From Shewanella inventionis (GTDB taxonomy: Bacteria > Pseudomonadota > Gammaproteobacteria > Enterobacterales > Shewanellaceae): a DNA stretch of 35,896 nt. Shown one piece after another: positions 26,301 to 34,421 of the stretch. The notes under the pieces are model-generated. The model was not told the DNA's origin and searched no databases. It was given only the letters and a program-made list of their open reading frames with translations. Each line of letters opens with the position of its first letter. Within the stretch, counting starts at the first letter, position 1. A program made the position numbers and the translations under genes. The stretch is taken from NCBI RefSeq assembly GCF_014641855.1, contig NZ_BMII01000040.1, forward strand, positions 1 to 35,896, read 5' to 3'.

Positions 26301-26516
26301 TGTGGTGAAAGGATTAATCCGGATGTCTTGTACTGTGACGTGACGACCAAGCATTTCACTTAATTGTTGCGGCAATTGTTGTTTTGCTATCGCAGGAATG
26401 ATGCCACCTAAAACGATGCACCACACTAGATAGGCATTGACGAGCCAAAATAGCCATTTTTGATAGGATGGACGACGTTTAAAGGCAGTGATTGTTTGGC
26501 TAAAAATGCTTGTCAT
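23334..26516 (-). CDS. AsmA-like / DUF748 envelope protein
   Basis: A 1060-residue protein. One N-terminal membrane helix (about 22-44) is followed by a large beta-rich region with repeated LSGFTIN and LDDKVTD-like strands. The layout, VTVQDIRINPFTTEITLSGF at the start and SLDLNYKLKDSVLVGTNHL near residue 750, fits the DUF748/AsmA-like group, which forms long hydrophobic grooves across the periplasm and is linked to lipid transport or envelope integrity in relatives. Near residue 400 lies a Thr-Gln-Ala repeat from eight 9-bp units. The C-terminal ~150 residues are helical. No good ribosome site precedes the ATG, so the start is less certain. Confidence 0.87.
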   Translation of the reverse strand: MTSIFSQTITAFKRRPSYQKWLFWLVNAYLVWCIVLGGIIPAIAKQQLPQQLSEMLGRHVTVQDIRINPFTTEITLSGFTINEANDDTAFVSFERLYANLQVWQSLSLFGLVLEDAVLEQPQIRITRSQDKQHDVFNFSDIIARIASKSSPQQDEPQAQTTDMLSMRIANIEIRQGTFTLDDKVTDTLISYPSIHFTLSQFDSILAAIDNQQNSVNQFKIGIEDQYKGGLTVQGQLQLSPLMLKGDINVANIDLSRYWSFIDQLFAINLAQGKLSINGHYSIALQNKDLAPISDISISRGRIIIDNVKALHQQDEKISIDELALNNININVLNQHVTIDELYTKNGKINLNITPTGADLAALLLPKNTELVSSDDQSLAQENTARADAKIADVEQTEQTTQATQATQATQATQATQATQATQSSEQNQPWLVTLNKLTLGQYQVTLGEGIASDNIIIWQLGPINLSTGKLVSDFSSPIEYQLSTVINEQSQLSSSGQVDVQAQSINAEIDFNNMSLTRLQPYIDPYINVTIEDGIFSTQGSLSADANDRLVYQGKAQISQLDIKDNVLKQPLLNWETMDINQLSYDRKQAKIDIDEINFDSLFSRLIIAADRSTNISQLIHDNNPAPETLNAQKTEPQLASAATQETAKSQDESPEMQLNINRIGFKDSSAFFADNSLTPNFASGIELLNGDIINLSSNPQTTASVDLAGKIDKYAPVTLKGDVNPLLEQPYLDLNLNFKKVELTSVNPYSGTYAGYYIDKGQLSLDLNYKLKDSVLVGTNHLVIDQLKLGKRSNSEEATSLPISLAVALLQDRHGVIDLGVDVAGDINSPSFSFGSVIINALGNVITKVVTSPFSFIAGLVGSEDVIDKVSFTDGASLIEHQQQLTLDTLASALIERPLLTLNIKGSVDVANDKPALAERKFHKKLAKAAAIKLRALPTHLSASQFPTSGPLTNALYLLAEQELGQLPSDIKQQLLTESPELNQEELTTRLHISLYNMLKNNQPVSADDLGLLAQARASAVKAYLVEQGQVDASKVFVLESRINTHQNASVAMLELQAK
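25252..25323. repeat. 9-bp tandem repeat, 8 units, inside the DUF748 gene
   Basis: Units of TGTGTTGCT (plus strand), two of them with one change each (TGCGTTGCT, TGTGTTGTT). On the coding strand each unit encodes Thr-Gln-Ala. Because 9 is a multiple of 3, copy-number change would alter linker length but not the reading frame. Confidence 0.95.
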
Positions 26517-26713
26517 AGGAGATTTTCTTGATTAATGCAGGGTCACAGCTAGACATAGTAACAAATAAATCTTTATACGAGGGATAATTTTGTTGCAGAA
26601 ACAGAATAATTTACTTTGATCTTTTTTGATGCTAGATTGTTAATTATAAAAAATAAGTTTATGTAATTAATAGGTTTTATTTATGCGTGTTGGCAGGTGT
26701 CCTACATTCGATG

Positions 26714-26725
26714 AGTGTATACACT
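26714..26725. promoter_or_regulatory. perfect 12-bp palindrome, possible operator
   Basis: AGTGTATACACT lies in the divergent spacer between the DUF748 gene and the GNAT gene. It looks like a dimeric repressor site, but I cannot name the regulator. Confidence 0.25.
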
Positions 26726-26801
26726 GAGTGAAAGCAACGCTGGTGAATTTGATCGTTAGTTATATCAACACAATAATAACCGCTAAATTCAAGGATGATA
26801 A

Positions 26802-27200
26802 ATGCAAATTCGTCTCGCATCCAGTATAGACCTCGAACCGCTGAGTAATCTGTTTGATTTATATCGTCAGCAACTTAATCAAGCGCCTGATTTTTCTGCT
26901 TGTCGAGCTTTTTTAAATCATCGCTTAGCTGAAAACGACACCATGATATTTGTGTGTATCAAAGATGATAAAATGCTCGGTTTTACTCAATTATACCCTT
27001 CATTTTCTTCATTACTATTGGCCCCTGTTTGGTACTTAGAGGATGTTTTTGTGTTACCTGACTATCAATATGAAGACGTGGCCAATCAAATGTATCAAAA
27101 AGCTGAGTTGTTGGCACAAAGTACAGGCGTACTGTTAATTAATCGTGTTGAACAGCAAGAGGAGTCTGAACTGGTTGCAAGAGCGCAAGATCTTGCTTAA
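26802..27200 (+). CDS. GNAT-family protein with degenerate acetyl-CoA motif
   Basis: A 132-residue protein with a normal GNAT first half: LASSIDLEPLSNLFDLYRQQ, then MLGFTQLYPSFSSLLLAPVWYLEDVFVLPDY. The next segment should hold R/Q-x-x-G-x-G/A, but reads YQYEDVANQMYQ, and the last 30 residues are polar and unlike the usual N-x-x-A-x-x-x-Y end. It may have lost catalysis or use a divergent loop. It has a weak AAGGATG ribosome site before the ATG and a long terminator after it. Confidence 0.75.
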   Translation: MQIRLASSIDLEPLSNLFDLYRQQLNQAPDFSACRAFLNHRLAENDTMIFVCIKDDKMLGFTQLYPSFSSLLLAPVWYLEDVFVLPDYQYEDVANQMYQKAELLAQSTGVLLINRVEQQEESELVARAQDLA

Positions 27201-27222
27201 TCATTAGTGCCAAACAAGCTAT

Positions 27223-27263
27223 AAACCTCAGCTTATTTTCGATAAAATAACTGAGGTTTTTTT
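27223..27263 (+). terminator. Rho-independent terminator
   Basis: AAACCTCAG / CTGAGGTTT outer stem and TTATTTT / AAAATAA inner stem with one bulged C, followed by a run of Ts. Confidence 0.88.
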
Positions 27264-27315
27264 GTGTCCTCTTGCGAGCCGCTAAAAGAGGCAAAATAAT
27301 GTTAAGGAACAGAGA

Positions 27316-28014
27316 TTGAACAAGAGTGTTGCAACAAATTTAATCGCCGCCATATTTGTTTTGGTGGGTTATGGCCTAGAACAGCAAATAGTATTAACCA
27401 TAGGATTATTTGCATTATCTGGCGCAATCACAAACTGGTTAGCGATTCATATGCTGTTTGAAAAAGTCCCTGGGTTATATGGTTCAGGTGTCGTACCATC
27501 GCGTTTTGAGGAGTTTAAAGCCGGTATTCATCATTTAATGATGCAACAGTTCTTTACCCAAGAAAACATCGATCGCTTTTTAACAAGTAGCAGTGCCAGT
27601 CATATCGATTTAACGCCTGTGATTGAGAAAATTGATTTAGCACCTTCTTTTGATGCATTGGTATTAACTATCGAAAAGTCTTCTTTTGGTGGCATGCTGG
27701 CGATGTTTGGTGGTACAGAAGCCTTGATCCCTCTAAAAGAGCCTTTTATTGAAAAAATGAAACAATCTTTAGTTGAATTAGCGCAAAGCGATCAATTTAA
27801 CGCTATTTTAGTTAATGAGCTTGAACAACCCAACGTGATTGCCGATATGCAAGCAAAGGTGGCTAATATTGTTGAGCAGCGCTTAAATGAGTTAACACCA
27901 GAGTTAGTTAAGCAGATTGTTCAAGATATGATTAAGACACACTTAGGGTGGTTAGTTGTGTGGGGAGGGGTATTTGGTGGATTGATCGGTGCCGTTGCTG
28001 CGCTAGTGCAGTAA
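27316..28014 (+). CDS. DUF445 family membrane protein
   Basis: A 232-residue protein. Two N-terminal hydrophobic helices (about 6-23 and 27-45) include GAITNWLAIHMLFEKVPGLYGSGVVPSRFEEFK, the conserved DUF445 segment. A helical cytoplasmic or periplasmic body follows (MMQQFFTQENIDRFL), and a C-terminal hydrophobic helix (about 208-230) closes it. The function is unknown. The start is TTG, supported by AAGGA 7 bases upstream (27304-27308). It is clearly a full-length, single gene. Confidence 0.88.
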   Translation: MNKSVATNLIAAIFVLVGYGLEQQIVLTIGLFALSGAITNWLAIHMLFEKVPGLYGSGVVPSRFEEFKAGIHHLMMQQFFTQENIDRFLTSSSASHIDLTPVIEKIDLAPSFDALVLTIEKSSFGGMLAMFGGTEALIPLKEPFIEKMKQSLVELAQSDQFNAILVNELEQPNVIADMQAKVANIVEQRLNELTPELVKQIVQDMIKTHLGWLVVWGGVFGGLIGAVAALVQ

Positions 28015-28095
28015 GTCGACGATACACATTGCTGTAGCGATGAGTTGGCCAACTGGTTATTACCCTAGGATTAACGCAGATTAATAGAGGAAGTT

Positions 28096-28446
28096 ATGGC
28101 CCAGCACAACAGTATTAATTATCTCGAAATTCCAGTAAAAGATGTACTGGCCACTAAAGCGTTTTTTAAGCAAGTGTTTGGGTGGGATTTTCAAGATTAT
28201 GGCCCTGATTACACTTGTTTTTTGAATGTAGGCATCGATGGTGGTTTTTACCAATCACCTCTCTCATTTACGCTGGCCAATGGCTGCCCGTTGATTGTGT
28301 TGTATAGCCAGGACTTAGAGGCCACTCAAGCAGCGGTTATTGATGCGGGTGGTTTAATTAGTCGTGATACTTTTCGTTTTCCTGGCGGCAGGCGTTTTCA
28401 TTTCACAGATATTAATGGTAACGAATATGCGGTCTGGTCACAGTAA
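28096..28446 (+). CDS. VOC-family protein
   Basis: A 116-residue VOC-fold protein: INYLEIPVKDVLATKAFFKQVFGWDFQDYGPDY, then ... AAVIDAGGLISRDTFRFPGGRRFHFTDINGNEYAVWSQ. It matches the small glyoxalase-like group with F-G-W and the D-x-N-G-N-E-Y-A-V-W ending. The substrate is unknown. AGAGGAAG precedes the ATG. Its last 20 bp overlap the DUF1289 frame, so translation is coupled. Confidence 0.87.
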   Translation: MAQHNSINYLEIPVKDVLATKAFFKQVFGWDFQDYGPDYTCFLNVGIDGGFYQSPLSFTLANGCPLIVLYSQDLEATQAAVIDAGGLISRDTFRFPGGRRFHFTDINGNEYAVWSQ

Positions 28447-28624
28447 TCGTTCACTGGTTGAAACCCCTTGTGTTAGACAATGCTGCCTAGACAGTAATGA
28501 TGTGTGTTTAGGCTGTCATCGCTCATTAGATGAGATTTTGGCGTGGCATTCGATGAACGATCAACAAAAAGTCGCGTTGATAGAAATACTACAACAACGC
28601 GCAATAGCCTGTAAAAATCGTTAA
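28427..28624 (+). CDS. DUF1289 family Cys-rich protein
   Basis: About 65 residues. ETPCVRQCCLDSNDVCLGCHRSLDEILAW has the C-x3-CC-x6-C-x2-C pattern of DUF1289, thought to be a small metal- or Fe-S-binding protein. Two starts are possible in frame, 28415 and 28427; the latter gives MRSGHSNRS. It overlaps the preceding VOC gene by 20 bp. It ends 14 bp from the convergent GNAT gene with no room for a terminator. Confidence 0.85.
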   Translation: MRSGHSNRSLVETPCVRQCCLDSNDVCLGCHRSLDEILAWHSMNDQQKVALIEILQQRAIACKNR

Positions 28625-28638
28625 TCTCACCGTGTGAC

Positions 28639-29151
28639 TTACTTTGCCGATGCTGTTTGAGGCTCTATATCGGTTTTAAATAAGCTAAACCCGCGGGCTT
28701 GATAGTTTTGCAATGCACTTGGGTGATCTAAAGAACAGGTATGCACCCAAACACGACGTGTGTGAGGTAACGCCCATGCGTGTTCGATAGCCTGTGTGAG
28801 TAAATAGCCGCCAAAGCCTTGACCAATAAAGCGCTCGCCAAGACCAAAATACATTATCTCAACGTTGCCGCCTTCTTGCTGTTGTAATTCAAAATAGCCA
28901 GCTGGAGCCCCCTCTAAATAAGCCACATACAAATGTAAATTGTCTGCTTCACTGTAGGCTTGCCATTGGCTGTCTGACCAGCTCAATTTGTCTGTCCATT
29001 GCCATGCAGCGCCCACAAACTGGTATAGAAAACGATTAAATTGGAATTGTTTAATATTAACCTTGACCAGTGACAAGCCTTGATGTGTATTTTTGGGCAT
29101 TAACTGTGTTGGTGACGTCATTTCTAAATTAAATATGCTTATGTTTTTCAT
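28639..29151 (-). CDS. GNAT-family N-acetyltransferase
   Basis: A 170-residue enzyme. The acetyl-CoA loop is in GLGERFIGQGFGGYLLTQAI (R-F-I-G-Q-G-F-G), followed by RRVWVHTCSLDHPSALQNYQARGFSLF, the typical end of the fold. The central strand is YVAYLEGAPAGYFELQQQ. The substrate is not known. The start is uncertain because no ribosome site precedes 29151; Met codons at residues 11 and 18 are alternatives. Confidence 0.88.
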   Translation of the reverse strand: MKNISIFNLEMTSPTQLMPKNTHQGLSLVKVNIKQFQFNRFLYQFVGAAWQWTDKLSWSDSQWQAYSEADNLHLYVAYLEGAPAGYFELQQQEGGNVEIMYFGLGERFIGQGFGGYLLTQAIEHAWALPHTRRVWVHTCSLDHPSALQNYQARGFSLFKTDIEPQTASAK

Positions 29152-29375
29152 TGAGTTTTATAGCCATTGAGTGTTAATGAATAATAGTGATTATTACGTT
29201 ATATTTTTGATTGGTGGTACAGGTGTCTTTAACTATTTTGGTAAATATTAATCTAATCAACAACGCAAGTATTCGTTTTAGACTGAAAAATAAATCAATC
29301 TTGCTCTATTGTGAGATTTCATGGGTTAGGATAAAGTCTTCGCGTCTTTAACTGGCCATTTTTATTGAGGTTTAT

Positions 29376-30134
29376 ATGTTCGAATGGATTGCAGATCCAC
29401 AAGCATGGGTTGCGTTAATCACCCTCATAGGATTAGAGATTGTATTAGGTATCGATAACATTATTTTTATCTCGATAGTGGTTTCAAAATTACCAGTTTC
29501 TGAAAGAGATAAAGCGAGAAAAATTGGTATAGGCTTAGCCATGTTTGCAAGATTGGCATTGCTATTGAGCTTATACTGGATAATGGGGTTGGTTGAACCT
29601 ATTTTTACAATCTTAGAGCAAGCTATTTCTGGAAGAGATTTGATTTTGATTTTTGGCGGTCTATTTTTGCTGGCTAAGTCAACTCATGAAATCCACAGTA
29701 GTTTTGAAGTTCCTGAAGATAGCCAGCGAGATATTGTCTCTGTTGGGTTTTACTCTGTGCTGATCCAAATTGCTGTACTCGACATTGTGTTTTCTTTGGA
29801 CTCTGTGATTACTGCGGTAGGGTTAGTGAGTAATATTTCTATCATGATTATCGCAATCATTATTTCGGTGATTGTGATGTTATTTGCATCTAAACCTATC
29901 AGTGATTTTGTTGACAGTAATCCAACCATCAAAATGCTTGCCTTATCTTTTTTATTGATGATTGGTTTTACACTGGTTGCAGAGGGCTTAGATTTTCATG
30001 TGCCTAAAGGGTACATTTATTTTGCTATGGCCTTTTCACTCGTTGTTGAGCTTATTAATATCAAACTTAAAAAGAGTAAAGATTCAGGCACTATCATATT
30101 GAATAAAAAGATGAACGATAAAGAGGTTGATTGA
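29376..30134 (+). CDS. TerC-family (YgdQ-like) membrane protein
   Basis: A 252-residue inner-membrane protein with seven predicted helices. LIGLEIVLGIDNIIFISIVVSKLP (D in the membrane), VLDIVFSLDSVITAVGL and MLALSFLLMIGFTLVAEGLDFHVPKGYIYFAMAFS match E. coli YgdQ. Related TerC proteins export Mn2+ and support metalation of exported proteins; the acidic in-membrane residues (Asp of GIDN and SLDS) fit metal transport. The CBS/CorC domains of longer relatives are absent. Start: GAGG before ATG. I looked for a manganese riboswitch in the 224-bp leader and saw none. Confidence 0.92.
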   Translation: MFEWIADPQAWVALITLIGLEIVLGIDNIIFISIVVSKLPVSERDKARKIGIGLAMFARLALLLSLYWIMGLVEPIFTILEQAISGRDLILIFGGLFLLAKSTHEIHSSFEVPEDSQRDIVSVGFYSVLIQIAVLDIVFSLDSVITAVGLVSNISIMIIAIIISVIVMLFASKPISDFVDSNPTIKMLALSFLLMIGFTLVAEGLDFHVPKGYIYFAMAFSLVVELINIKLKKSKDSGTIILNKKMNDKEVD

Positions 30135-30224
30135 TTTTAGTTATTTTCTTTATTGAAGTGTTTGTTTAGAGCGTATTTATCTTTGTTGATTATTTGATCA
30201 CGAACGATAAACACGCATAGAGTT

Positions 30225-30268
30225 AAAAACTGCTACAGATTATCTTGATGATGATTGTAGCAGTTTTT
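30225..30268. terminator. bidirectional terminator between TerC gene and asnB
   Basis: A 13-bp perfect stem AAAAACTGCTACA / TGTAGCAGTTTTT with an 18-base loop. Confidence 0.85.
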
Positions 30269-30289
30269 GTTATTTCAATTCAGCAGCAA

Positions 30290-31954
30290 TTAATACGCGC
30301 TGGCATGTACGTTTTTAACGGCACGGCCCGATGGGTCGTTAATACCTTGTAAGCTTGCATCCCACAATAGTGCTTCTGGAGTTGAGCAGGCCACTGTTTT
30401 GCCACCTGGTACGGTTTCAGCCGCACTAGCGAGTGGGAAGAACTCTTCAAAGAAGCTGCGGTAGAAGTAGGCTTCTTTTGACTCTGGTGTGTTATATGGG
30501 AAACGGAATTTTGCGTTAGCAAATTGCACGTCATCTACGTTGGCAGCTGCGTGAGCTTTTAAGCCATCAATCCATGAGTAACCCACACCATCACTGAATT
30601 GCTCTTTTTGACGCCATACCACTTCTTTCGGTAATTTATGTTCAAACGCTTGGCGTAAAATGTGTTTTTCGATACGCCCATCTTTTGACATCTTAGCTTC
30701 TGGGTTTACACGCATTGCAACGTCAATAAACTCTTTATCTAAGAAAGGTACACGGGCTTCAAGTCCCCATGCGGCCATGGCTTTGTTAGCACGTAAGCAG
30801 TCAAATAAATGCAGTTTGTCTAATTTACGTACCAGTTCTTCGTGGAATGCTTGAGCGTTTGGAGCCTTATGGAAGTACAAGTAACCACCAAATAATTCAT
30901 CAGCACCTTCACCTGATAACACCATTTTTATGCCCATGGCTTTAATTTTACGCGCCATTAAGTACATAGGCGTAGCGGCACGGATTGTTGTGACATCGTA
31001 AGTTTCGAGGTGATAAATCACTTCTTTAATGGCATCTAGACCTTCTTGGAAGGTATACACAATCGGGTGATGAATGGTGCCAATGGCATCAGCTACTTTT
31101 TGTGCGGCAACTAAATCTGGTGATTCAGCTAAACCCACTGCAAATGAGTGAAGTTGTGGCCACCATGCGCCCGTTTCGCCATCGTTTTCGATGCGGTGTT
31201 TAGCAAAAGTTTGGGTAATAGCTGACACCACAGATGAGTCTAATCCGCCAGACAATAATACGCCGTAAGGTACATCTGACATTAGCTGACGTTTAACTGC
31301 GGCTTCAAGTGCATCACGTAATTCTTCTACACTGGCTGGGTTGTCTTTAACTGCGTCAAAGTCTTTCCAATCGCGCTGGTAGTAGTGAGTTGGTTTACCA
31401 TCTGCTGAGTAGAGGTACTGACCAGGTAAAAACTCTGCTACGGTTTTACACACTGGCATCAGTGCTTTCATTTCTGAGGCAACATAAAAGTTACCTGATG
31501 AGTCAAAACCTGTGTATAGCGGGATAATACCAATATGATCACGGCCAATTAGGTAAGTGCCTTTAGCTTTGTCGTATAACACAAAGGCAAAGATGCCGTT
31601 GAGTTTGTCTAAAAAGTCACAGCCGTACTCTTGATAAAGCGATAAGATCACTTCGCAATCTGAGTTAGTTTGATATTGGTATTTGTCACCTAACTGCGCT
31701 TTAAGCTGCTTATGGTTGTAGATTTCTCCGTTAACCGCTAATACAAGGTTGCCGTCGAGGCTGATGAGTGGCTGTGCGCCGTGGTCTACGTCAACAATGG
31801 CAAGACGTTCATGGGCTAAAATTGCTTTGTCGTCAGCATAAATACCAGACCAGTCTGGACCGCGATGACGCAATAATTTTGACATTTCTAAAGCAACTTG
31901 ACGTAGTTGGCTTGCATCAGTTTTGATATCTAAAATTGAAAATATTGAACACAT
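30290..31954 (-). CDS. asnB: asparagine synthetase B (glutamine-hydrolysing)
   Basis: A 554-residue cytoplasmic enzyme making asparagine from aspartate, ATP and glutamine. Cys2 is the glutaminase nucleophile (MCSIF), with RHRGPD and NGEIYNH (75-81) in the same domain. The synthetase domain has the pyrophosphatase loop SGGLDSS (235-241) and VLSGEGADELFGGY. Length equals E. coli AsnB. GGAG lies before the ATG. It is a single gene; the ~320-bp AT-rich leader suggests regulation, but no operator is recognised. Confidence 0.98.
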   Translation of the reverse strand: MCSIFSILDIKTDASQLRQVALEMSKLLRHRGPDWSGIYADDKAILAHERLAIVDVDHGAQPLISLDGNLVLAVNGEIYNHKQLKAQLGDKYQYQTNSDCEVILSLYQEYGCDFLDKLNGIFAFVLYDKAKGTYLIGRDHIGIIPLYTGFDSSGNFYVASEMKALMPVCKTVAEFLPGQYLYSADGKPTHYYQRDWKDFDAVKDNPASVEELRDALEAAVKRQLMSDVPYGVLLSGGLDSSVVSAITQTFAKHRIENDGETGAWWPQLHSFAVGLAESPDLVAAQKVADAIGTIHHPIVYTFQEGLDAIKEVIYHLETYDVTTIRAATPMYLMARKIKAMGIKMVLSGEGADELFGGYLYFHKAPNAQAFHEELVRKLDKLHLFDCLRANKAMAAWGLEARVPFLDKEFIDVAMRVNPEAKMSKDGRIEKHILRQAFEHKLPKEVVWRQKEQFSDGVGYSWIDGLKAHAAANVDDVQFANAKFRFPYNTPESKEAYFYRSFFEEFFPLASAAETVPGGKTVACSTPEALLWDASLQGINDPSGRAVKNVHASAY

Positions 31955-32276
31955 AATACGGCTCCAGCAGCGTTGGCTAATCTTTATCTGTTTGTTACTT
32001 TGCCAGCATTTTTGTTAATAGCCAAGTAAGTTTTTTGAGATAACATCATAAATATGGCTATTTTAATGATTTAATCTCTTTTTGCTTTAGCTTTAATTGT
32101 TAAATGTATTGTAAAATGTCATTATTGTTGTTGTATCGATAATTTTATTGAAAAAATTGCCAATATATTCAGGATTTATCAATTGCATCTTAAAAAATGC
32201 TCAATTGCACTTAACAAGTGCGTTTGCGGATTTTTTAAGCAACTTGATGGTTATAAAAGATTTAATAACCTTAAAT
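31955..32276. other. asnB upstream region
   Basis: An AT-rich stretch of about 320 bp with no ORF worth reporting. It should hold the minus-strand asnB promoter. A CTCAATTGCACTT-like motif recurs loosely near 32180-32220. I see no riboswitch or T-box. Confidence 0.4.
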
Positions 32277-32473
32277 AACCTCAGCTCTGGATAACAAACG
32301 CCTTTCAAGCAGTCCTTTGCCTTCCTCACTGCGTTGAATTAACTTGCAATAGGCTAGCTATTGACGCGTTAATTCGCCTTGTTAGCAAAACAAATCACAA
32401 GCTTGACAGTGGATTTTAGTCAATCTATTGATTTATATCGTTATCAATACATCTCTTATCCAGAGTTGAGGTT
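32277..32473. mobile_element. MITE-like element, second family
   Basis: 197 bp bounded by inverted repeats AACCTCAGCTCTGGATAA (32277-32294) and TTATCCAGAGTTGAGGTT (32456-32473), 17 of 18 matching. Flanking AAAT on both sides may be a 4-bp target duplication. Inside, GCGTTGAATTAACTTGCAATAG and CTATTGACGCGTTAATTCGC-like arms form an imperfect internal hairpin. No coding capacity. The end sequence AGCTCTGGATAA recurs at 23312-23323. Confidence 0.75.
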
Positions 32474-32580
32474 AAATAGGCAAATAATTTGTTAATGATT
32501 TATCAGTGCACATATTTTGTGCATTCATTTGGGCTGTAATGGGTCACAACCTGATCTCTTCAAAACTCATATTGAGCGAT

Positions 32581-32609
32581 AAAAAAAAGCCCATCACATG
32601 ATGATGGGC
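32581..32609 (-). terminator. terminator of the M28 peptidase gene
   Basis: On the minus strand an 8-bp stem GCCCATCA / TGATGGGC with loop TCATG, followed by eight Ts (plus-strand A-run 32581-32588). Confidence 0.9.
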
Positions 32610-32648
32610 AAATCCTTGGGTGGGAAGGAATAATAAACAGCAATAGGG

Positions 32649-34298
32649 TTAATCAGCGGGCCTTAGCGGATAAAACTCTGATCCAGCATAATAGCCTGGC
32701 CAATCTTGGTTATTACCTAATGCATGAGCCGCTTGGTAATACACGCCTAAATCTTGCAGTGCACCAGATAAGTCCCAATCTTCACGATAGTGATCACACA
32801 CATTGTGGTAACAGCCTTTCATTTGTTCTGTCATTGCCGCTTTGTATTGTGCAGTCTCTTCGTCAAGAGGTTGGGCGCCGCCACCTGCAAATACCGCAGG
32901 CACGCCAAGCTTTGCAAAGCTGAAATGATCTGAGCGAAAAAAGCCTCCAGATGCAGGGTTGCTTTCGCCTGTTGTCACACGGTTTTGTGTGGCTGCAGCT
33001 TGTTCTAAATAAACTTCTAGTTCCGACTGGCCTTTGCCAACTATGGTGTAATCTTTGGTTTTTCCATACACATTGGTACTGTCGAGATTAAACACCGCAA
33101 CGGTTTTGTTGATGGGATAAATAGGATTAGCAGCATAATAGCGCGAGCCTAATAAGCCTTGTTCTTCGCCTGTTGTGGCGATAAACGTCAGCGAACGTTT
33201 TAAACCATGTTCTGCTTTGGCTTGTTTAGCAAATTGGCGAGCGATTTCTAATATTCCGGCGGTTCCTGAAGCATTGTCTAAGGCGCCATTGTAAATGTTG
33301 TCGCCTTCTTTGCTGTCATCAACGCCGATATGGTCCCAGTGTGCAGTAAATACAATATGCTCATCAGCCTGGCTGCTACCTGGCAATGTCGCCACGACAT
33401 TGTAACTGTCGGCATAGTCAGCTTTGTTGGTAAATGCTATTGAAGCGGTTTGGGCTAAATCGACATTTAATGCACTGTCGGCAGCGCGGTCCATTAATCC
33501 GCTCAATGATAAGCCGGCTTTGTCAAATAAACGTTTGGCGCTGTCTAAGGTTATCCAACCTTCGACTTGTACCCGAGCATCTTGTTCAGCCTTGGCGAGC
33601 ACTAAATCTTGTTGAGGGCCGGTCCAGCTGTTTTCAACCACTGACCATGGGTAAGAGGCTGGTTTAGTGTCGTGGATTATAATGGCGCCAAGGGCTCCTT
33701 GACGGCTTGCCTCTTCAAATTTGTAACTCCAGCGACCGTAATAAGTCATGGCGTTGCCATTAAATTTTTTATCATTGGGGTGCGCAAAACCGGGGTCGTT
33801 AACCAATATGACGGCTATTTTGCCTTTCATATCGACACCTTGATAATCGTTCCATTGGTATTCTGGTGCGTTGATACCGTAGCCGACAAAGACCAAGGGA
33901 GCCTCTTTAATACTCACTTGTTGATTATCGTGACGACTGCTGAGCACAATATCCTGTCGATATTGCATATCAATACCCGCTAAATTAACACTTTGTTGCT
34001 CACTTGCGGTATAGCTCACCATAGGCACAGCTTGCAAGTAACTGCCATTGACAGCGCCAATTAGGCCCATTTCGTTAAAGGCTGCTGATAGGTAATCGAG
34101 TGTGAGTTTTTCACCTTGAGTGGTGGGTGCTCGGCCTTCAAATTTGTCTGAAGACAAGGTGGTAATGTCGGCTCTAAAGCGTTGCTCATCAAAGCTGACT
34201 TGAGCGCTTTTATCTGGTGTTTGTGGTGCTGTTGTTGTCTCACCTACATTGCATGCACTGAGCAGCGCTACGGCGCAAAAAGGAAACAGTTGTTTCAT
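32649..34298 (-). CDS. M28-family lipoprotein aminopeptidase
   Basis: A 549-residue exported protein with lipobox LLSAC (Cys16). A PA-type insert (about 130-250, EAPLVFVGYGINAPEY) precedes the peptidase core. The two-zinc site is built from His320 (TAHWDHIG), Asp341 (NGALDNASG), Glu378/379 (TTGEEQGL), Asp406 (FNLDS) and the late His in CDHYREDWD; the catalytic Glu is in GEEQ. M28 enzymes remove N-terminal residues from peptides; this one probably works in the periplasm or outer membrane to scavenge amino acids. Strong terminator downstream; single gene. Confidence 0.95.
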   Translation of the reverse strand: MKQLFPFCAVALLSACNVGETTTAPQTPDKSAQVSFDEQRFRADITTLSSDKFEGRAPTTQGEKLTLDYLSAAFNEMGLIGAVNGSYLQAVPMVSYTASEQQSVNLAGIDMQYRQDIVLSSRHDNQQVSIKEAPLVFVGYGINAPEYQWNDYQGVDMKGKIAVILVNDPGFAHPNDKKFNGNAMTYYGRWSYKFEEASRQGALGAIIIHDTKPASYPWSVVENSWTGPQQDLVLAKAEQDARVQVEGWITLDSAKRLFDKAGLSLSGLMDRAADSALNVDLAQTASIAFTNKADYADSYNVVATLPGSSQADEHIVFTAHWDHIGVDDSKEGDNIYNGALDNASGTAGILEIARQFAKQAKAEHGLKRSLTFIATTGEEQGLLGSRYYAANPIYPINKTVAVFNLDSTNVYGKTKDYTIVGKGQSELEVYLEQAAATQNRVTTGESNPASGGFFRSDHFSFAKLGVPAVFAGGGAQPLDEETAQYKAAMTEQMKGCYHNVCDHYREDWDLSGALQDLGVYYQAAHALGNNQDWPGYYAGSEFYPLRPAD

Positions 34299-34343
34299 GC
34301 TCTATCCTGAATATTATTTTTATTTTTCGGACCAGCATAATGG

Positions 34344-34381
34344 ATCAAGCCAGCGCGCTATGACAAGGGCTCTGGCTTGAT
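34344..34381 (-). terminator. hairpin downstream of nagD
   Basis: A 10-bp stem ATCAAGCCAG / CTGGCTTGAT with an 18-base loop. There is no clear T-run on the minus strand, so termination is possible but not certain. Confidence 0.5.
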
Positions 34382-34421
34382 AATGTGTTACCTAATGTAA
34401 ATGTAATGGCAAATGAGGTGT

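Noticed and set aside
28415..28624. Longer DUF1289 start at 28364
   Set aside because: It would place the start far inside the VOC gene; the added residues do not match the DUF1289 family, and nearer Met codons are available.
29152..29375. Manganese riboswitch (yybP-ykoY type) before the TerC gene
   Set aside because: TerC-family genes can have one, but I found no matching conserved core or paired arms in this leader.
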